Positions 7,425-8,692 of a stretch of DNA of 8,692 bases are shown here, one piece after another. Source of the stretch: Clostridia bacterium (GTDB lineage Bacteria > Bacillota > Clostridia > SK-Y3 > JACMMQ01). The translations under genes and the position numbers were made by a program. The notes under the pieces were generated by a model. That model searched no databases, was not told where the DNA came from, and saw only the letters and a list, made by a program, of their open reading frames with translations. The stretch is from the NCBI GenBank assembly GCA_014378955.1, contig JACMMQ010000090.1, forward strand, positions 1-8,692, read 5' to 3'. Numbering within the stretch: the first letter of the stretch is position 1; each line of letters begins with the position of its first letter.

Positions 7425-8692
<1,268 letters not shown>

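Overview
The window looks like a chromosomal segment of a low-to-mid GC Bacillota (Firmicutes, probably Clostridia-type). Evidence: strong Shine-Dalgarno sequences, a near-consensus housekeeping promoter, a DinR/LexA-like SOS box, and Bacillota-style UvrB, UvrA and MetG proteins. I cannot place it to genus from sequence alone.

Layout: (1) Positions 1-331 hold no intact gene. They carry what I read as the truncated internal part of a group II intron with a 29-codon remnant of its reverse-transcriptase start, a 13-nt scrap of a repeat found again around uvrA, and a perfect 13-bp hairpin. (2) Positions 332-2122 are a two-gene toxin/immunity cassette. The first gene encodes a phage Mu gpF (MuF)-like cysteine/histidine module, a hydrophobic pre-toxin segment and a C-terminal HNH-type nuclease. 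The second, 18 nt downstream, encodes a presumed immunity protein. GC content falls sharply inside the toxin gene, as expected of polymorphic toxins that swap their tips together with the matching immunity gene. (3) Positions 2123-2412 hold an 18-bp perfect-stem terminator, a candidate LexA box and a TTGAAA-17-TATAAT promoter. (4) Positions 2413-7300 encode UvrB and UvrA, the damage-recognition half of nucleotide excision repair. (5) From 7489 to the window edge runs the 5' part of metG (methionyl-tRNA synthetase).

uvrA is flanked by two inverted copies of a 60-66-bp two-hairpin repeat, which probably also supplies RNA 3'-end structure. UvrA and UvrB act together: UvrA2 loads UvrB at lesions, and UvrB then recruits UvrC, which is not in this window. 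metG is an unrelated housekeeping neighbour. The toxin/immunity pair beside the intron-like relic is an accessory insertion next to a core DNA-repair locus, and it is the most novel part of the window.
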